DNA from: Pholis gunnellus
Taxonomy: Eukaryota; Chordata; Actinopteri; Perciformes; Pholidae
Direction of reading: 5' to 3'
DNA length: 64,000 nt
NCBI GenBank assembly: GCA_910591455.2
Contig: OU342817.1
Coordinates: 20,462,890-20,526,889, forward strand
Shown: positions 30,347-43,560 of the stretch, piece by piece
How the letters are laid out: the number at the start of each line of letters is the position of its first letter
Numbering within the stretch: the first letter of the stretch is position 1
Notes under the pieces: generated by a model
What the model was told of the DNA's origin: nothing
Seen by the model: only the letters and a program-made list of their open reading frames with translations
Databases searched by the model: none
Translations under genes and position numbers: made by a program

Positions 30347-33300
30347 AAAAAAGGAGAACATATTGAAGCAGTTCCTTACAGGCTGCTACATGCTAGGAAA
30401 CCTCCAGCATGCTGATGCCCCACGCAGGCTTTCTCCCCTGCACCTCAGACAGGTGGTGTGGATAAAAACAAGATTTTAAAATAAATGGAACAGTTTTTTA
30501 AAGAACTTAAATCAACTACATCAAAAGCATTCATAAACAGTGTGTTACAGAGTCGGAACGAGGGGAACATTTTGAATAAGTTGAAGCTTGTCGGGGAGCC
30601 CAAGCCCCATTCACAACTAATACAAATGAAATGCTAGAGTTTCTGACAAGAAGTCCCTGGTATCTTGCACCTGGCATATTGGATGAGAAATGCAAAAAGC
30701 ACTGATTTATACGGTTGATAGAATAAACAGAAGGAAGGAATTTACATGAAACATCTTAATAAAATAGATTTATTAACAGGTTGAAGAGTATCAATATTTA
30801 AAAGTGCAACATTTATATACTGACGTCATTTAAAAGACATGTTAGATCATCTCAAAATATCAACATAAATATGGAAAAAGGCAACCGGTTCACAGAAGGA
30901 AAGCATCCAGTTAGACGTCACTCAAAAGCACACTTGGTCTCACAGAGGCTTCTTTAGAAGATGAAATAAAAAAAATCTGAGATGGCAGTGACACTTTGAC
31001 AACTACGCGTGCAAAATCCATCTGTTGAATCACAATATTTACATCCTCATGCATGCACACGATAAAGTGATCGATCAGTATTTGTACGGATATGATAAAT
31101 ATTACAGTGAGACCATACTTGTTTCACGACAGGCTGTTTTTCTGGCTGTAAGAGCTCACATACAAACACACACACACACACACACAGGCCCACAAATACA
31201 GAAATCAGACCCAAATGTACAACAAGTTTTCCTGCAGTGCTCATTCAGTTTAATCTTATTCACTTAAATTGAGCTCAAGACTCTTTTGCAGATCATCATT
31301 TCTATTTAAAGGGAAACTTCGGTATTTTTCAACCCCATTTTCTCATGTTTTTGTGTCTACGTGATTAATGGGAACGAGACGGTTCTAAATAGATTTTCCA
31401 GTATTGAGGGAGAACGCTGCAGACGGCAGCTGCTAAACATGTTGCAATGTAATCGCTCAGGGCAACTCCTCCCTGTCAGTGTGCATCCACTGACAGGCTC
31501 AGATTGTTATTGTAGGTGTCTGAAAACATTATGCAAAGAATTCAGAAATAAAGGGTTTTTTGATTCATTTTGCACCTTTGCAAAGGCAGATGTCAAACCG
31601 TGGGCGGCATGTTCTAATGAAGCTACATGTGGCATATAGGAAAGGGAGTCCAACATGAATCACATGTTTTCTAATCCAGACAGCTGACAAAATACTGACT
31701 GGGTCGTCTTAAATTCAGTTTGTGGGTTGGTAGGCACTCCAGATACACAGATGCATGTTCACAAGCACGAGAGTTATTCACGGTAAGTGCCCTTTAAGTG
31801 AAATCTCGCCGTAAGGTCAGACATGGTTTTACAGTCTTCACATTGATTTTTTTTTTTTTAAAACAGGCAATCAATTTAAAAATGACTTTACTACTTTATA
31901 CCTGCCTGTTTGAATTGATGAGTTATTCCACAGTGAAATGTGGTCAGACAGCTTTGGGCTCATCTGAGCTGTTGGAACTGCCTGACAGAGGATTTGAACT
32001 AAAATTGCCATTAATGTGTCATCTATTTAGTTTTATTTTGAATACATTGGAATCTTACATCTCAGCATATTCCGTTATATTATATTATATTATTATTATA
32101 GTTCTATTCTAGTCTTAGTTCATCCTCTGAAGTTTCACTGATGAAAGCGTCTGCATCAGCTCAAACGGATGACTTCTCACCAATCACATCTCTTTGGCTT
32201 TGTCAGAGGTTTGTACAACTAACGATTCATTTCATCATCGATCAATCAATAGATTTTTCTTTTAATTAATCAATGTATTGTTGAATGTAAAAAATGAAAT
32301 AGTGTAAAATACATATCATAAGTTCCTGTCTTCATATGTCTACAGTCCAACACCACATCTACAGAACAGAGAAAAGCACCAAGTCCTCAGTCACTGCAAT
32401 CGCCACTGAACCAGTCGGAGTCGATCAGAACAATGTGAGAATATTTCAAATTTAACAAATGTATTACAATAGAGTGGTGCAGGAATGGCTCCTAAAAGCC
32501 AGAAGTGAGTCAGCATTTTTGCACTTCCGCTTCTCTTCTCTCAGTCAACGTGTTTCTGGTTAGAAGTCTGTTTAACACAAGCTTAAGAGATTTTAACGTT
32601 TTGTTCTATGGCATAAAGTACGTCAGTAAATATCCCTCTCATGAACGTTTGTATTTTCCGCAATAATCCAAGCCTTCTGTATCAGAAGACACTGAAGACT
32701 CTCAGAGTCCTTACAGACGAGACTGGATTCACACCAGAAATATTCGCTCAGTTAACAGTGGACGGAAATATTCATCTTACGAGTTATTTACCATATAGGC
32801 CTGGGATTTGGTTCATTTTAAAGCCAAATTCGATTGGAAATATGAAATATTTGTGCAAAATAGAACAAAATTAGGGAAAACCTGAGAGGCAAGTAAGAAA
32901 AAGACAATCTGGTGATCCATTTTCTAAGTCTGAGCTAAATTATTTTCAGGTGAACAAATGGTTTTTATCATCTGTGAAAACATGTACTTTTCTCGTCAGG
33001 ATCAAGTGTTTGTTGTAATATTCATTTTGGTTTCAAGAGGCTGAAGTTCACCACTACCCCATGTTCTAATTAGGACTGAAAGCTTTCATGTTTTCTTCAA
33101 GCACTCGAAACACAAAGTACATATATTGTGAGTAAGAAAAAAACTCACCTGAAAATAAAGAATTACGCCAAACACAAATGTACATCCCACCCTGTTTCAC
33201 AGATGAAAAGAAGACATTTAAAAAAAGACGATCTCTAGTTTCAAGTCTTCTTCAACACAGCATGATGTTCCATTTAGAGTCAAACAGACCATAAAGGCGG

Positions 33301-34825
33301 GGATGCTTTAGGGCGGGGCTACACGGTGTGTTTTCAGGTTATGACAGATAATTGTAACATCTTGGTCACCTAAAAAATGTCTTATTCAGTGTTTGGGTGT
33401 ACTAAGCTCCACCCACTCATGTCACTTCTGGTTGCAAAAAGACAAGTTGGAAATGACCAAAATATCAAACTCAAGGCTTCTAAACGGTCCACAAACCAAC
33501 GGTGTCGTCACGGTGACTACGTCCCCTTCTTATACACAGGCCATGTCATAAACACAGAAGAGAAAACTATTTTGATCAAACTCAGAAAGTGGATCCCAGC
33601 TTTTTCTTCTCACTTGCCTCTCAGGGCTTTTGTACAAAATAATAGGAACACCTTACACTATGATGTCATTTTATACAACATAACCTATATGACAAAGGAA
33701 GCATATGAATCAACAAGTGACAGCCTCTGGTGTTCTAGTTACTGTGTTCATGTACACCAAGCCAACAACTATTTAGACATCACATCTACTCAGTGTAGTG
33801 TAAGGAATACAGCGGGCTCATCGGACTGGGACGCTTTCATTACTGTAAAGGTTCTGTAGGTAACGCTTTATCCAGTCCATTGATTTCCTGGAACTTTCCG
33901 GAGTAAGTAAGTAGTATGTACCTATTAAATGACTAGTTTCAGGTGATAAATAGCGTTTCATTAGAGTGCTTACATGTTAGCTGGACGAGCATAGTTCGGT
34001 AGAGATTATAAGCAGTCATTACTATCCAGGGGGAGGAGCTTTCTCCTTCCTGTAATTACCCACCCTTTACCGTAGAATTATACACTAAAGTTAGATTGCC
34101 CTTTGTTTTAATTATTGGGACAATTTCCAGTAATTTCCAATAAAAGAAAGTTTGAGTCCAGTCGCATCTTTGCATTAACTTTGGATGCAGTTGCACCGTG
34201 TGAAAAGTAACCAGTCTGCTCCAGGTCATGACTGCACAGCCACTGCAATCTACAGGCATGGACAATACACCACATGTAATGACTGACCAGGACTAAGAAT
34301 CTCTTGCTGACATTGTTGTACTTGTATCACAGTTTTGAAAAAAGAAATTGCCTGAATCCCATATATTTACAGAGAACATCTACAACGACGAAGTTCAACC
34401 CACCAATCAGTCCATCGTCTATCTGACGAATAGATCAAGATAATTAATAATTAATCAAGATATCGCAACACAACAAATTACATATTGTGCCAATCTGTAA
34501 TGAAAATAATAATCCTTTCATTTCATTCATTTGAGGTATAATTAATGTTAAGTCCAATATCACAACTTCAGGAAGTCTAGCTTTTAAACACATTCATCAG
34601 ATGGAAAAGGGAGTCGCTGTCCGCAAGGAAACACATACGTGCGATATGAAAACACGTGGAACCTCAGCAGCTGCAGCCGCTGGTGTTCAGAAGCAGTGAT
34701 GAAAGCTGTGCAAATATTCCAACATGTTCCACCAAACCTGGTCACACTGCAGCCGTCTGAGCCAATGGGACGCGTCGTTTTGGTCACACACTGGATAGTT
34801 TGTCTCCGTTGTTGCGCTGCTGATG
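30347..34825. other. Intergenic region and TMEM68 3' flank, repeats only
   Basis: A CA tract lies at about 31,167-31,187. The stretch 31,310-31,480 ('aaacttcggtatttttcaac') resembles a widespread fish repeat. The stretch 33,230-33,330 is an inverted copy of 38,690-38,800. The 160-codon frame at 33,377-33,859 overlaps repeat sequence and shows no domain. The TMEM68 3' UTR must begin at 34,825 and extend left, but its poly(A) site was not identified. Confidence 0.5.
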
Positions 34826-34930
34826 TTAACGGTCTTTGTGTTTGGTGTGAAATCTCTCCAACAAGGCTCTCAGGATGTTCCCTGGGATCTGCTGGTGCTG
34901 GTCTATCAGAGACTGAACTGCCTGCTGCAC
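34826..34930 (-). CDS. tmem68: TMEM68 last coding exon
   Basis: Acceptor 'gttgctctgcag'. Encodes VQQAVQSLIDQHQQIPGNIL and ends ...FHTKHKDR-stop. It aligns with the C-terminus of vertebrate TMEM68. Confidence 0.9.
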   Translation of the reverse strand: MQQAVQSLIDQHQQIPGNILRALLERFHTKHKDR

Positions 34931-36244
34931 CTGCAGAGCAACAGCACTGTGTGTGAATGGTTGGTGCCTTTCTCACAGTATTACAAACATCCTGCAGGAC
35001 GCCACAATCACAGGGCTGATATTTGCACTGTGTGCCTGGTTGATGGATAATTCAATAAATGTTTGTTTACATAATGCCGCAAAAAACACACAAAGTTTGA
35101 ATTATGTTGTGTACACTAGATGCTGGGGGACTTTTACCGTCTGTCAACTGTCCCCTTCCTAAAACTGCAATAAGAAACTATATATTAACAGTACTTTCCA
35201 CTTCCACCGAGTTAAATCTTTCTAACTAGCAAATAATCATTCAGTTTGAAATTCTTAACCCTATAACATTTACATTTGTTCACAATGTGTATGTTGATGA
35301 TTAGCAACCCATAGTGGAGACCAGGAAATTAAGATGAAAATGATGATGGATGGAAATTCCTTCCATCCATCATCTTCCTATTATCCGGGGCCGGGTCGCT
35401 GGTGCAGCAGCTTAGCAGGGTATTCCAGACCTCCCTCTCACTAGCAACACTTTTCAGCTCTTCCTGGGAAACCCAGAGTCGTTCCCAGGTCAGACAAGAT
35501 ATCTAATCTCTCCAGCATGTTCTGGGTCTACCTCTCGGGGCCTCTCACAGCACCGAACCGCCCGTCCATCTCACGCTGCATTTTGACCCTCACCCGTGAA
35601 CAAGACCCCGGGATACTTGCTCGCTTGGGGCAGCGACTCACTCCAAACCCAGAGGGTGCAATCCAGCGTTTTCCGGCAGAGAACATGAGCTCAGACTTGG
35701 AGGTATTGACTCTCATCACGACCGCTTCACACTCGGCTGCAAACCCCCTGAAGGTCGTGTTCTGAAGGAGCCAACAGAACCACATCATCTGCAAAGAGGA
35801 GGGATGCTAACCTGAGGTCCCCAAACCGGACAACCTCCTCATCCCGGCATCTCGATAGCTATCGGCCGATTAATCAGCTCGTCAATTAATCTGCTTTTCT
35901 CCAGCTCCAAACTGTCGTTATATCGACCTTTAAAACTCCGCTAACAGTTAACCGTTGATTTGTAATCAAATCTAATCGTGAGGCCAGTGAAGATTCACAC
36001 CTCTAGCTTATGGCACCTTGAAGCACATTTTCAAAGGACTGTGATGGTCAATGCTCACATGATTTGAGGAGAAGAGAAGAAGAATGAATACTGACTTTCT
36101 CTGCCAGCTCTGCAGCGTTTACGTTGGGGTCGTACGGGATGGGGTCACCAAGGAAGGTCCGAAACTTCACAGGGAATCCCCCATAAACAGGAGCAAAGGG
36201 GAGGCGAAACCTCTCATACATCCAGCGGAAAAATCCTGAGTAAA

Positions 36245-36290
<46 letters not shown>

Positions 36291-37505
36291 GACAGAGACA
36301 TCATGTTACATGGAGAAATATAAAAAGACGCCTCAGATTAAACTGCAGAAGATGACAAATGAACAGGGTACCATCACATTCATATCCTATCATTCATTCA
36401 GTCAGGTCAGCACACTGCCCAAAACAAACTGAAGCATCCACTAACAAGTACTGTGTGGGTATCAAAGCCCGATACATCAGGCAGCTACATTGTTGTCCTA
36501 AACTATTACCAACACGGTCAATGAGCCACACTGCAGCACTGGGGGACAAGTGCCTCATTACCATGAACACACACTGGGATTATTTTCACACCCACATCCC
36601 ACATACACAATCTGATGTTTCTCAGTAGATTGTAGAGGAAACACTCTCCATACAGCTGGATACAGCAATCTGTGAATGTCCTGTGCTGCGTCTTCCTTAC
36701 TCAGCTTGGTGGAGCTATCTTAGACGTTTGAACTTGCTGCTACACTTACTGAGTGTTCCCAGCGATCTGAAGCCTTCCCGCACATTTTGAGTAAACATTG
36801 GAATGACTGGCTGGAAGACAGGGAGAGCAAGAGAAAGGAGATTAGAGAGGAGGGCTTTCTACACCGCACATTTCTAACATGAATAAAACAGATGCTGCAA
36901 TTAGACGGTGAATGATGACACTAATCTGGCCAAAGTGTCAGAAACAGAACACAACGCATGTTTTAGAGATGTTTTTGCCTGAGAGAGACATTCAGTTATT
37001 AAACCACAGCACCGGGCAGTCAGCTTCTCAGTTAGGATTCCTTCAGTGTTCATCCTTCAAAGAATGGTTTTTACCACAGAGGTCTCCTCCTCTCCGAGAT
37101 CAACGGACACGGTGACTTAAACCAGTTAAACACTGAATAAAGGTGTTTCACGTTCAAAATCTGCTGTTCGGCGGACACGGGACGTCCCGGAGGGGCTGCG
37201 AGCCAAGCTGCTGTCAGCTTGTTTCTCTCATAACTTAAGATCCAAACGTCCAATGAATAAAATCCGTCATTTAGCCAAAATACCTAGTTAAAAACAACCA
37301 AAAACAAAAAATGTATTGGAAAAATGTGGCTTAAAACTGTATAAAAAGTCTATTTATGACAGCTTTTGACGCTTGCTTAACAGGGATATTGTGCCATTGA
37401 TATTGACGTCCAAATAGAACAGAAATTGATTAAAGTTACGTTATTCTCTATAGGTTTGAACATTTTTGGAAATATTTGAGATAAAGTTAGCACACAACTC
37501 AAGAC

Positions 37506-37538
<33 letters not shown>

Positions 37539-40500
37539 TATATATATATATATATATATTACAAATCATTTTTGTACATTTTAATGTTGAAAATGTACAT
37601 TCTATACCGGCAAGATTTATGATGTGAATGTTATCTACAATGTCGTGCACTCCAGGTTGAAACTTTGACAAAAGCCCTGACGGACAGTGACGGTAGATTT
37701 CAGGAAGCATAACGCACCACTTGAGAGTCGATGGCGACCTGGGCGAAGCCTTTGCGTTTGCCCCAGAGGAGAGGGTAGGTCTCATCACTGAACAGAGCCT
37801 CCCGCACCCCACCTGGAGAAATCCCCAACAGGTGACCACTCTTCAGAGCCCGCACACACTCCTCCTGAGGCCCGTGGATCACACTGAACACCTCCAGCAG
37901 TAACTTGAAACCTGGGGGAACGGGACAGGGTGATAAAAGTAAGGATACATTCAAATAAGATAAAGCTAGTATTTTCAAAAAGTGATTTACTGACAAGATT
38001 TCCTGACGTGTGTCGTGTACAGAGGTGAACAGAAGGGTGTCAGAGACAGACCTCACCGTGCCACCTGGCGGCACCAACAACTACTGGTTCAGTGTCATCA
38101 GGGTGTTCTGAATGCTCGTGCAGCCGGAGTCGTTCATAGCGACTGAACTGTGAAAGTGGACTCTTTATAGTCATATGCACGACAATTACAGAGGAGCTGT
38201 TAAATGTTTGGAAAACGTTCAATATTAATAAAGTTTGAATAAACAAGCAAACAACGCTCTGTGCTTCAGGGCTCGGTGGAGTCGAGTATGTCTTTACCTT
38301 TACATTGACAGCATGCTGCTGGATATGCTAGAGTTACATCCAAACGCTTTCACACTTGTAGTTAACAAGTGATAAGTGGTTCTCGACAAAGGGTCCAAGC
38401 AATCGGCCCGTTACGAACGGTCGTGCTCTTCAAACGAGCGTAGCACTGATTTCGTAGAAGTTGTCAAACTAGACGAGGAAAACAAATTCTCATTCCATCC
38501 CGACGCCCCACGACTTTCTAGTAGAAACATCATCTGACTGATTTCGCCGCCACCATCTTGGATTATTGCCGTCACCATGTTGTTTTTTTTGCAACCAATC
38601 AACGTAAGTGACCATATTTGGAATGCAGAGGAGCGTATGTAGAGATGCCATATATGGCTCTGGAGAAGGCAGCAACCTGGCAATCACAGTAGCCCCGCCC
38701 TAAAGCATCCCCTGCTTTATGGTCTGTTTGACTCTAAATGGACCATCATTTACTAAATGAACCTCATGCTGTATTGAAGAAGACGTGAAACTAGAGATTG
38801 AGACCATAAACTCATGTTTACAATATTTACTGAGGGAACAAATCAAGAGAGAAGTAGTCATTTTCTCATAGACTTCTATACAACCAGAGGAGTCGCCCCC
38901 TGGTGGTCAGTAGAGAGAATGCAAGTCTTAAGACACTTCAGCATTGGCTTCACTCAGCAGAATCGGAGGTTGCCGCCTGGTTTCAACTCTTTAGTTTGGG
39001 TTAAGCCCTAATTTATCAGAAAAAATCTATTGAAACAACAAACAGAAAAGTAAACCAAAACATACACTGAACATAAGAGCAGTACTTGTGGGGATTGGTA
39101 GTGTATGCATTCATGTGTGAAACAGTACAGGTACCTGGGATCTTGAAGAGGAAGTGGTCAGCTACAGAGTGGCAGGGCCGTCCCTTCTGGAGGATAACAT
39201 TGGCAAGAAAGTAATAGTAATCGATGGGAATGGCTCCATGATAGTAAACTATCAGTGCTGGTCCTTTGTCAGGGATCTTTTCCATGCCGTGGATCTCATA
39301 ACCTGGAACACAGAATACATGAGGCATACATGTTATTCCATTAAAAGCCAATCAGTACAGGGAAAAACAGGGATTTATTTATCTGGTATTGTGCCTAACT
39401 TTAGTAAATCCTAACATGTCGGTCATGGAATTATTCTGCAGATGCTCCGGATCAAAATCAGACCAGACTTTTCTATGGATGTCAGTTTCCTTCACCAGAG
39501 GTTCCACCTGCTGTACTGTCTCATAACACAAATGGAACTGTTACAATCTATCGTGAGCTGACCCTACACACCAATAACACCACTGTTTCATTAGTATTAC
39601 TGTCATCATTATATACGATACTTATTGGAGACACATTTTGTAACCTCTAGCCTATTGTCCACAATATTAGAGTAAGTAAATATGAATCGGTAAAAAGATT
39701 GTGATGGGAAGTCATTCGTTTTTAAACATGTTCAAAACATTGGGAAACTGCAGAGAATGAAATCAAATATGCCAAGAAATATTATAGGGTTGTCTGAGAC
39801 GGAACTATGGGAGGAATATGAATTGGATTTAGAAACCAAACATTTACACATGGAGTGATCCTTTCCACCACTTTGAACCAGAAATCTGTACAGCAAGACA
39901 TTGCTGCACACACACAGACCCATGAGTGGAGTTTAGTCCCTCGGCCTTTAACGCAGAAGTAACTATTCATAGAATAACTAGCAAGCTCAGAAGATACTGA
40001 AACCCTGATCTTTGCTCCATACAGAACAATGCAGATCCACCTTTTACATCAATACCTGTTTAGATTAAATTAAAAAAAGAAATTAAAAATAAAGCATAAA
40101 GAAATATCAGAATATTGTGCTCAGGGAGAGGAACCGCAAGTAAACACACGTTAGAGTTGTGTTAACTGTAAGAAACAAGACGAACACAAACACCAAGGCA
40201 GCAGTTGTAATCAAAAGGATGCCACAAATCTTCAGTAAATGAAGCCCAAGGTGTCTTACCGTGCCATATGGCTCCATGTCCGTCCCACAGAGTAGCCAGG
40301 GTCTTCCTGGCTCCGTCCCACAGGTTGTTGCAGTAAGCCTCCCTCAGCTGATTCTTCCTCTGTTAGAAGAAAACATCAGAAAAGACGTGACCAAAGGACG
40401 AGGCAAGAGGTTTTAACAACCTGGGCCCTGTTTCAGATAGCCGGTTCATCAAACTCTGAGTTTAACCCTGAACTCTGAGTTTAACCCTGAACTCTGAGTT

Positions 40501-41886
40501 TAACCCTGAACTCTGAGTTTAACCCTGAACTCTGAGTAAACTAACAGAGATGGGAAACTCTGAGATTTCAGTTCCAGAACAGCTGATCAGAGTTTGTTCA
40601 GTCAACTCTGAGTTGGTTCACTCTGAGCTAAGCTCTTTTGTGGAGAAAGAAAGAAGCTATCATCAATGAAGCTCCGATTCCACGATTCACCATGGCAACA
40701 GGTACTTAGGAGGCAGAGCCTCCAGTAGAAGTAGAGATTAATGCATGTTCCTTTATCTTTAAAACAAGAGCCGGATTCAGAAAGGCAAAAAGTGTACAAT
40801 TAGGTTTAATTCATCATTTACCAGACTGTGATAACGTGGTGGCATCTGGCTGTGTGTTAGGCTCTAGCCTACATCACACTTTAAATAGAGTTGTTCAGTT
40901 TTAATCTGATAGGGACAAAACAAAGAGACCAGCCACTGAAGATCAAAGAGACAGTTGAAGATTGATGATTGTAAGCTCACAATCTGATCCAGTAATAATG
41001 TGTTTGGTGATTTAAAGGTTCAAATACAGTGGATTTTAAATATCTATCTATCTATCTATCTATCTATCCATCTCTATAGATATAGAGATATAGAGCTAGA
41101 TAGATAGATATAGAGATAGATAGATAGATAGATGGATAGATATATTTGGATCTTGGTTCAACAGCAATAAGTGACATAATTTCAGCAACTTCAACAAATG
41201 TAGTAACGTTAAACTCCTTCACTGAAATGCGGACTGGATGAATGAGGAGATGAAACAGCATGTCTGTCTCTGGAAGAGGGAGGAGTCAGACTAGTCTTCC
41301 CTGAAACAGGGCCCAGGATCCCATTTCAATGGTTCTGTCCATAAGGACTAATCCTAATGTTCAGCTCTGTTCAAGCTTCACATCAAGCACTGTGACAGCA
41401 TATCAATGTCAAATAACACTGGTCAGGCTGACAGTGTCTCTTCATATTACATTGCAAATACATATACTAAATGTAACATTAGACACAGGACCATAACTGA
41501 TAGCATTACATTCTTCAAAAATGAGAGGGACGTGCAGAGCTACATGTCCCTGCTGTTATGTAAGATGATAGCTGATACATTGTGTCTAATCGTGGCAGGG
41601 CATTCAAAGAGAGTAGTAGCAACCATTACTTCTTGTGCTTGTAACATTCGGTGCATGACATGAACTGACGTACACTGCTGGCTCAGTGCAGATTGTGCAG
41701 AGAGGTCGCTACCTTGTAGACATGAAGGAAGAGTATGGAGAGGTAAAGGAGGATGACGATGAGGAAGGGCAGGATGAAGACGACGGCCAAAGGGGTGAAG
41801 ACCCACAGCAGGTACTCCAAAACACTCAGGTAGTCCTCCAGCTGACCAAGACCGGCCCAGTCCTCCCACACGTGGAACACACACAC
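34826..41886 (-). CDS. tmem68: TMEM68, transmembrane acyltransferase (N-terminal exon missing)
   Basis: Endoplasmic-reticulum membrane acyltransferase. The mammalian protein makes triacylglycerol by a DGAT-independent route. Coding exons in order on the minus strand: 41886-41713, 40359-40260, 39302-39135, 37911-37718, 36810-36750, 36235-36096 and 34930-34826, with TAA at 34,828-34,826. All splice sites are GT-AG and all phases fit, giving 313 codons; the human protein is about 325-330 residues, so only the first 10-20 residues are lacking. Exon 1 seen here encodes VWEDWAGLGQLEDYLSVLEY and a long hydrophobic membrane segment. The acyltransferase motif YYHGAIPID is in the third exon, and ISPGGVREAL in the fourth. 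The last exon encodes IDQHQQIPGNI. The gene is divergent to TGS1, as in mammals. The start codon exon must lie between 41,887 and about 44,000 but was not recognised. Confidence 0.95.
35359..35855 (-). mobile_element. Rex3-type LINE, old 3' fragment, in a TMEM68 intron
   Basis: The left end has imperfect GATG tail units (as CATC on the plus strand) followed by the same 3' sequence as the larger copy at 49.4 kb ('tatccg.ggccgggtcgc', 'gttctgggtct'). The reverse-transcriptase remnant reads FAAECEA and MRVNTSKSE in broken frames. It lies in sense orientation to TMEM68. Confidence 0.75.
36096..36235 (-). CDS. tmem68: TMEM68 penultimate coding exon
   Basis: Encodes RFFRWMYERFRLPFAPVYGG and a region with LGDPIPYDPNVNAAELAEK, which is highly conserved in the family. 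The acceptor side lies directly beside a CA microsatellite (36,246-36,288), so the polypyrimidine tract of this intron is made of the repeat's GT strand. Confidence 0.93.
36246..36288. repeat. (CA)n microsatellite at a TMEM68 acceptor
   Basis: About 21 CA units, ending 11 bases from the exon 36,235-36,096 acceptor. Confidence 0.95.
36750..36810 (-). CDS. tmem68: TMEM68 coding exon 5 of those found
   Basis: A 61-base exon, too short to show as an open frame, encoding PVIPMFTQNVREGFRSLGTL. Acceptor 'tccctgtcttccag', donor gtaagt. Phase fits both neighbours. Confidence 0.93.
37505..37559. repeat. (AT)n microsatellite, interrupted
   Basis: Two AT runs separated by 'agacac' in a TMEM68 intron. 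Confidence 0.95.
37718..37911 (-). CDS. tmem68: TMEM68 coding exon 4 of those found
   Basis: Encodes GFKLLLEVFSVIHGPQEECV and the conserved ISPGGVREALFSDETY, then KGFAQVAIDSQV. Donor gtgcgt, acceptor 'cgttcccccag'. Confidence 0.93.
38690..38990. repeat. Dispersed fish repeat, inverted partner at 33.2 kb
   Basis: The block 'tttatggtctgtttgactct' with 'gccccgccctaaagcatccc' recurs as reverse complement at 33,230-33,330. The right part has 'agtcgccccctggtggtcag', a string frequent in fish repeats. Confidence 0.5.
39135..39302 (-). CDS. tmem68: TMEM68 coding exon 3 of those found (catalytic)
   Basis: Encodes GYEIHGMEKIPDKGPALIVY and the catalytic block YYHGAIPIDYYYF, with the histidine and aspartate expected of the acyltransferase active site. 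Confidence 0.94.
40260..40359 (-). CDS. tmem68: TMEM68 coding exon 2 of those found
   Basis: Encodes RKNQLREAYCNNLWDGARKT and ATLWDGHGAIWHG. 100 bases between 'gttttcttctaacag' and gtaaga. Confidence 0.93.
40451..40536 (+). repeat. Tandem repeat, 19-bp unit, four copies
   Basis: Four near-identical copies of 'aactctgagtttaaccctg' in a TMEM68 intron. Confidence 0.9.
41042..41152. repeat. Inverted tetranucleotide repeat (ATCT)n ... (AGAT)n
   Basis: An ATCT array is followed within about 20 bases by AGAT arrays, so the two halves are complementary and could form a long hairpin. Confidence 0.85.
41713..41886 (-). CDS. tmem68: TMEM68 first coding exon found (membrane segment)
   Basis: The exon starts after 'cgttccacag' in phase 0 and encodes VCVFHVWEDWAGLGQLEDYL followed by LLWVFTPLAVVFILPFLIVI, then LYLSILFLHVYK. 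It begins with GTG, not ATG, so at least one coding exon lies upstream. Confidence 0.93.
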
Positions 41887-43560
41887 CTGTGGAACGAGAC
41901 AGACAGACCGACACGTCTAAACAGCTATCGGACGGATTCCCATGATATTGTGTGCACACATTCGTGTCTATACGGAGCACATCTGGGGTTAGAAAACCAG
42001 ATGTGTAAATCCAAACAAATGCTTCGACCCTGCTTTCGGATCTGCAATCAGTGCACAAGGATTAGTCGTGGTACCGTTGGGACTGGGTCGCAGAGATTTG
42101 TTTATACCGTGATACTTAGAATAAAAGGGCACAGACTTCTTGACCAGAGACTTTGGTTCTATTCGACTCTATGACAAATATGAATGTTTTAGTATTGTTA
42201 GAAAGACAAACTTCCTGTCTTTCATTTGAAACCATCTGTTAGACCAACCTCTTTGAGACTGAGCGCTTCTTAATGGATGGAGACTAACATGGAAGGTTTC
42301 TTCTTTGATATAATTCTACCAAATAAATACATTTGCTCAGTTTAACTTCACATTATGAATATCACACATTTAATAGGATACATGTAGGAGACTGTCCATC
42401 TATGTTCACTGTTAATAATTCCTCACAATCATAATTAATAATGTTTCACCAGGTGACGCTGGTGTTGATGACAACTCTAGCGGTGACTCGTTGGCTCCCA
42501 CGTGCAAGTCCAGATCGGGCCATGTTGGTGGCTGAAGAGGTGCTAGTTCACCTCCTGGACACTGCCTGGGTTCCCTTGAGCAACGCGCTGAACCCTATAT
42601 TGCTTGGAGCGCAGATTATGTGGCAGCCCCGTAACTCTGGCGTCTCTCTCCAATGAGTGTGTTAGAATTTCCCCAAGAGGGCTTAATAAAGCACTTCTTT
42701 CTTTTCCTCTTATGAGCAGCAGCCGTGTTGTCAGTGTAAATACTGAATGGACTGGGTTCCTACCAGGAAGGAGACAGTGTCCTCTGCTCCCATCAGACAG
42801 GACTGGTTCCCACTGTCTGGCATCCTGCTCTGCGCTCAGCCTCGAGGAGAAGGAACACACTGCATGGAGAGCATCTGCTTACACACAGGCAACTGAGGGA
42901 GAGGAGGACAATAGCTCAATTACATTTCATTTAGCTTATGGTCAGCTGTCTGTCTACATTAACGTACATCTGAGGGGGTTTTATTGTTTGTCAATAAAGT
43001 TTTATTGAAAAACGTGCCTTTTGTAATAATATTCTTTAATAGAAATAAAATCGGGTTTGAATGGCACGAGTCACGACACCCATCCCTATTTGTGGCACTG
43101 AATCAAATGACAGCTGTGTTGCATATGCTTTCATCGAAGCTATATTTAGTGTAACGTTACACTCTCAGCAATGAGTACAGGAGCTGTGGTAAAACAGTGA
43201 GCTACCTAACGTCACGATAACTGAGCAGAAGAGCAACATCTGAGAGTTGACAGAAAGCCTTCAGTGTTTACGTCAACAGCCAACGTCACCGAATTACTCA
43301 ACACGGAATAAACACAGAAAACGTTACCTTCGACCTAGACAGCTACTCTGTGAACAGAACCATGACAAAACACGCCACTGTTTATGTAGTGTTAGCTACC
43401 CTAGCATAACATATATATATATATATAATACATATATTTATATGTATTATATAGATATAGATATTTGTTTGCTAACAACTGTCCTGTCGCTAACTCCGGA
43501 ACGCTTTAACTGTGACACTACAGAATGTTGCGTCCCCTGAAAACAGCGTATAGATAGATA
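41887..43560. other. TMEM68 5' intron, nothing further recognised
   Basis: It should contain the small N-terminal coding exon, but no ATG with a matching phase-0 donor stood out. A short interrupted AT tract lies near 43,410-43,460. Confidence 0.4.

Noticed and set aside
33377..33859. 160-codon open frame, plus strand
   Set aside because: It overlaps a dispersed repeat that recurs inverted at 38.7 kb, has no recognisable domain, and lacks splice or promoter context.
41540..42058. 172-codon minus frame over the first TMEM68 exon
   Set aside because: It is in a different frame from the conserved TMEM68 sequence, with no homology of its own.
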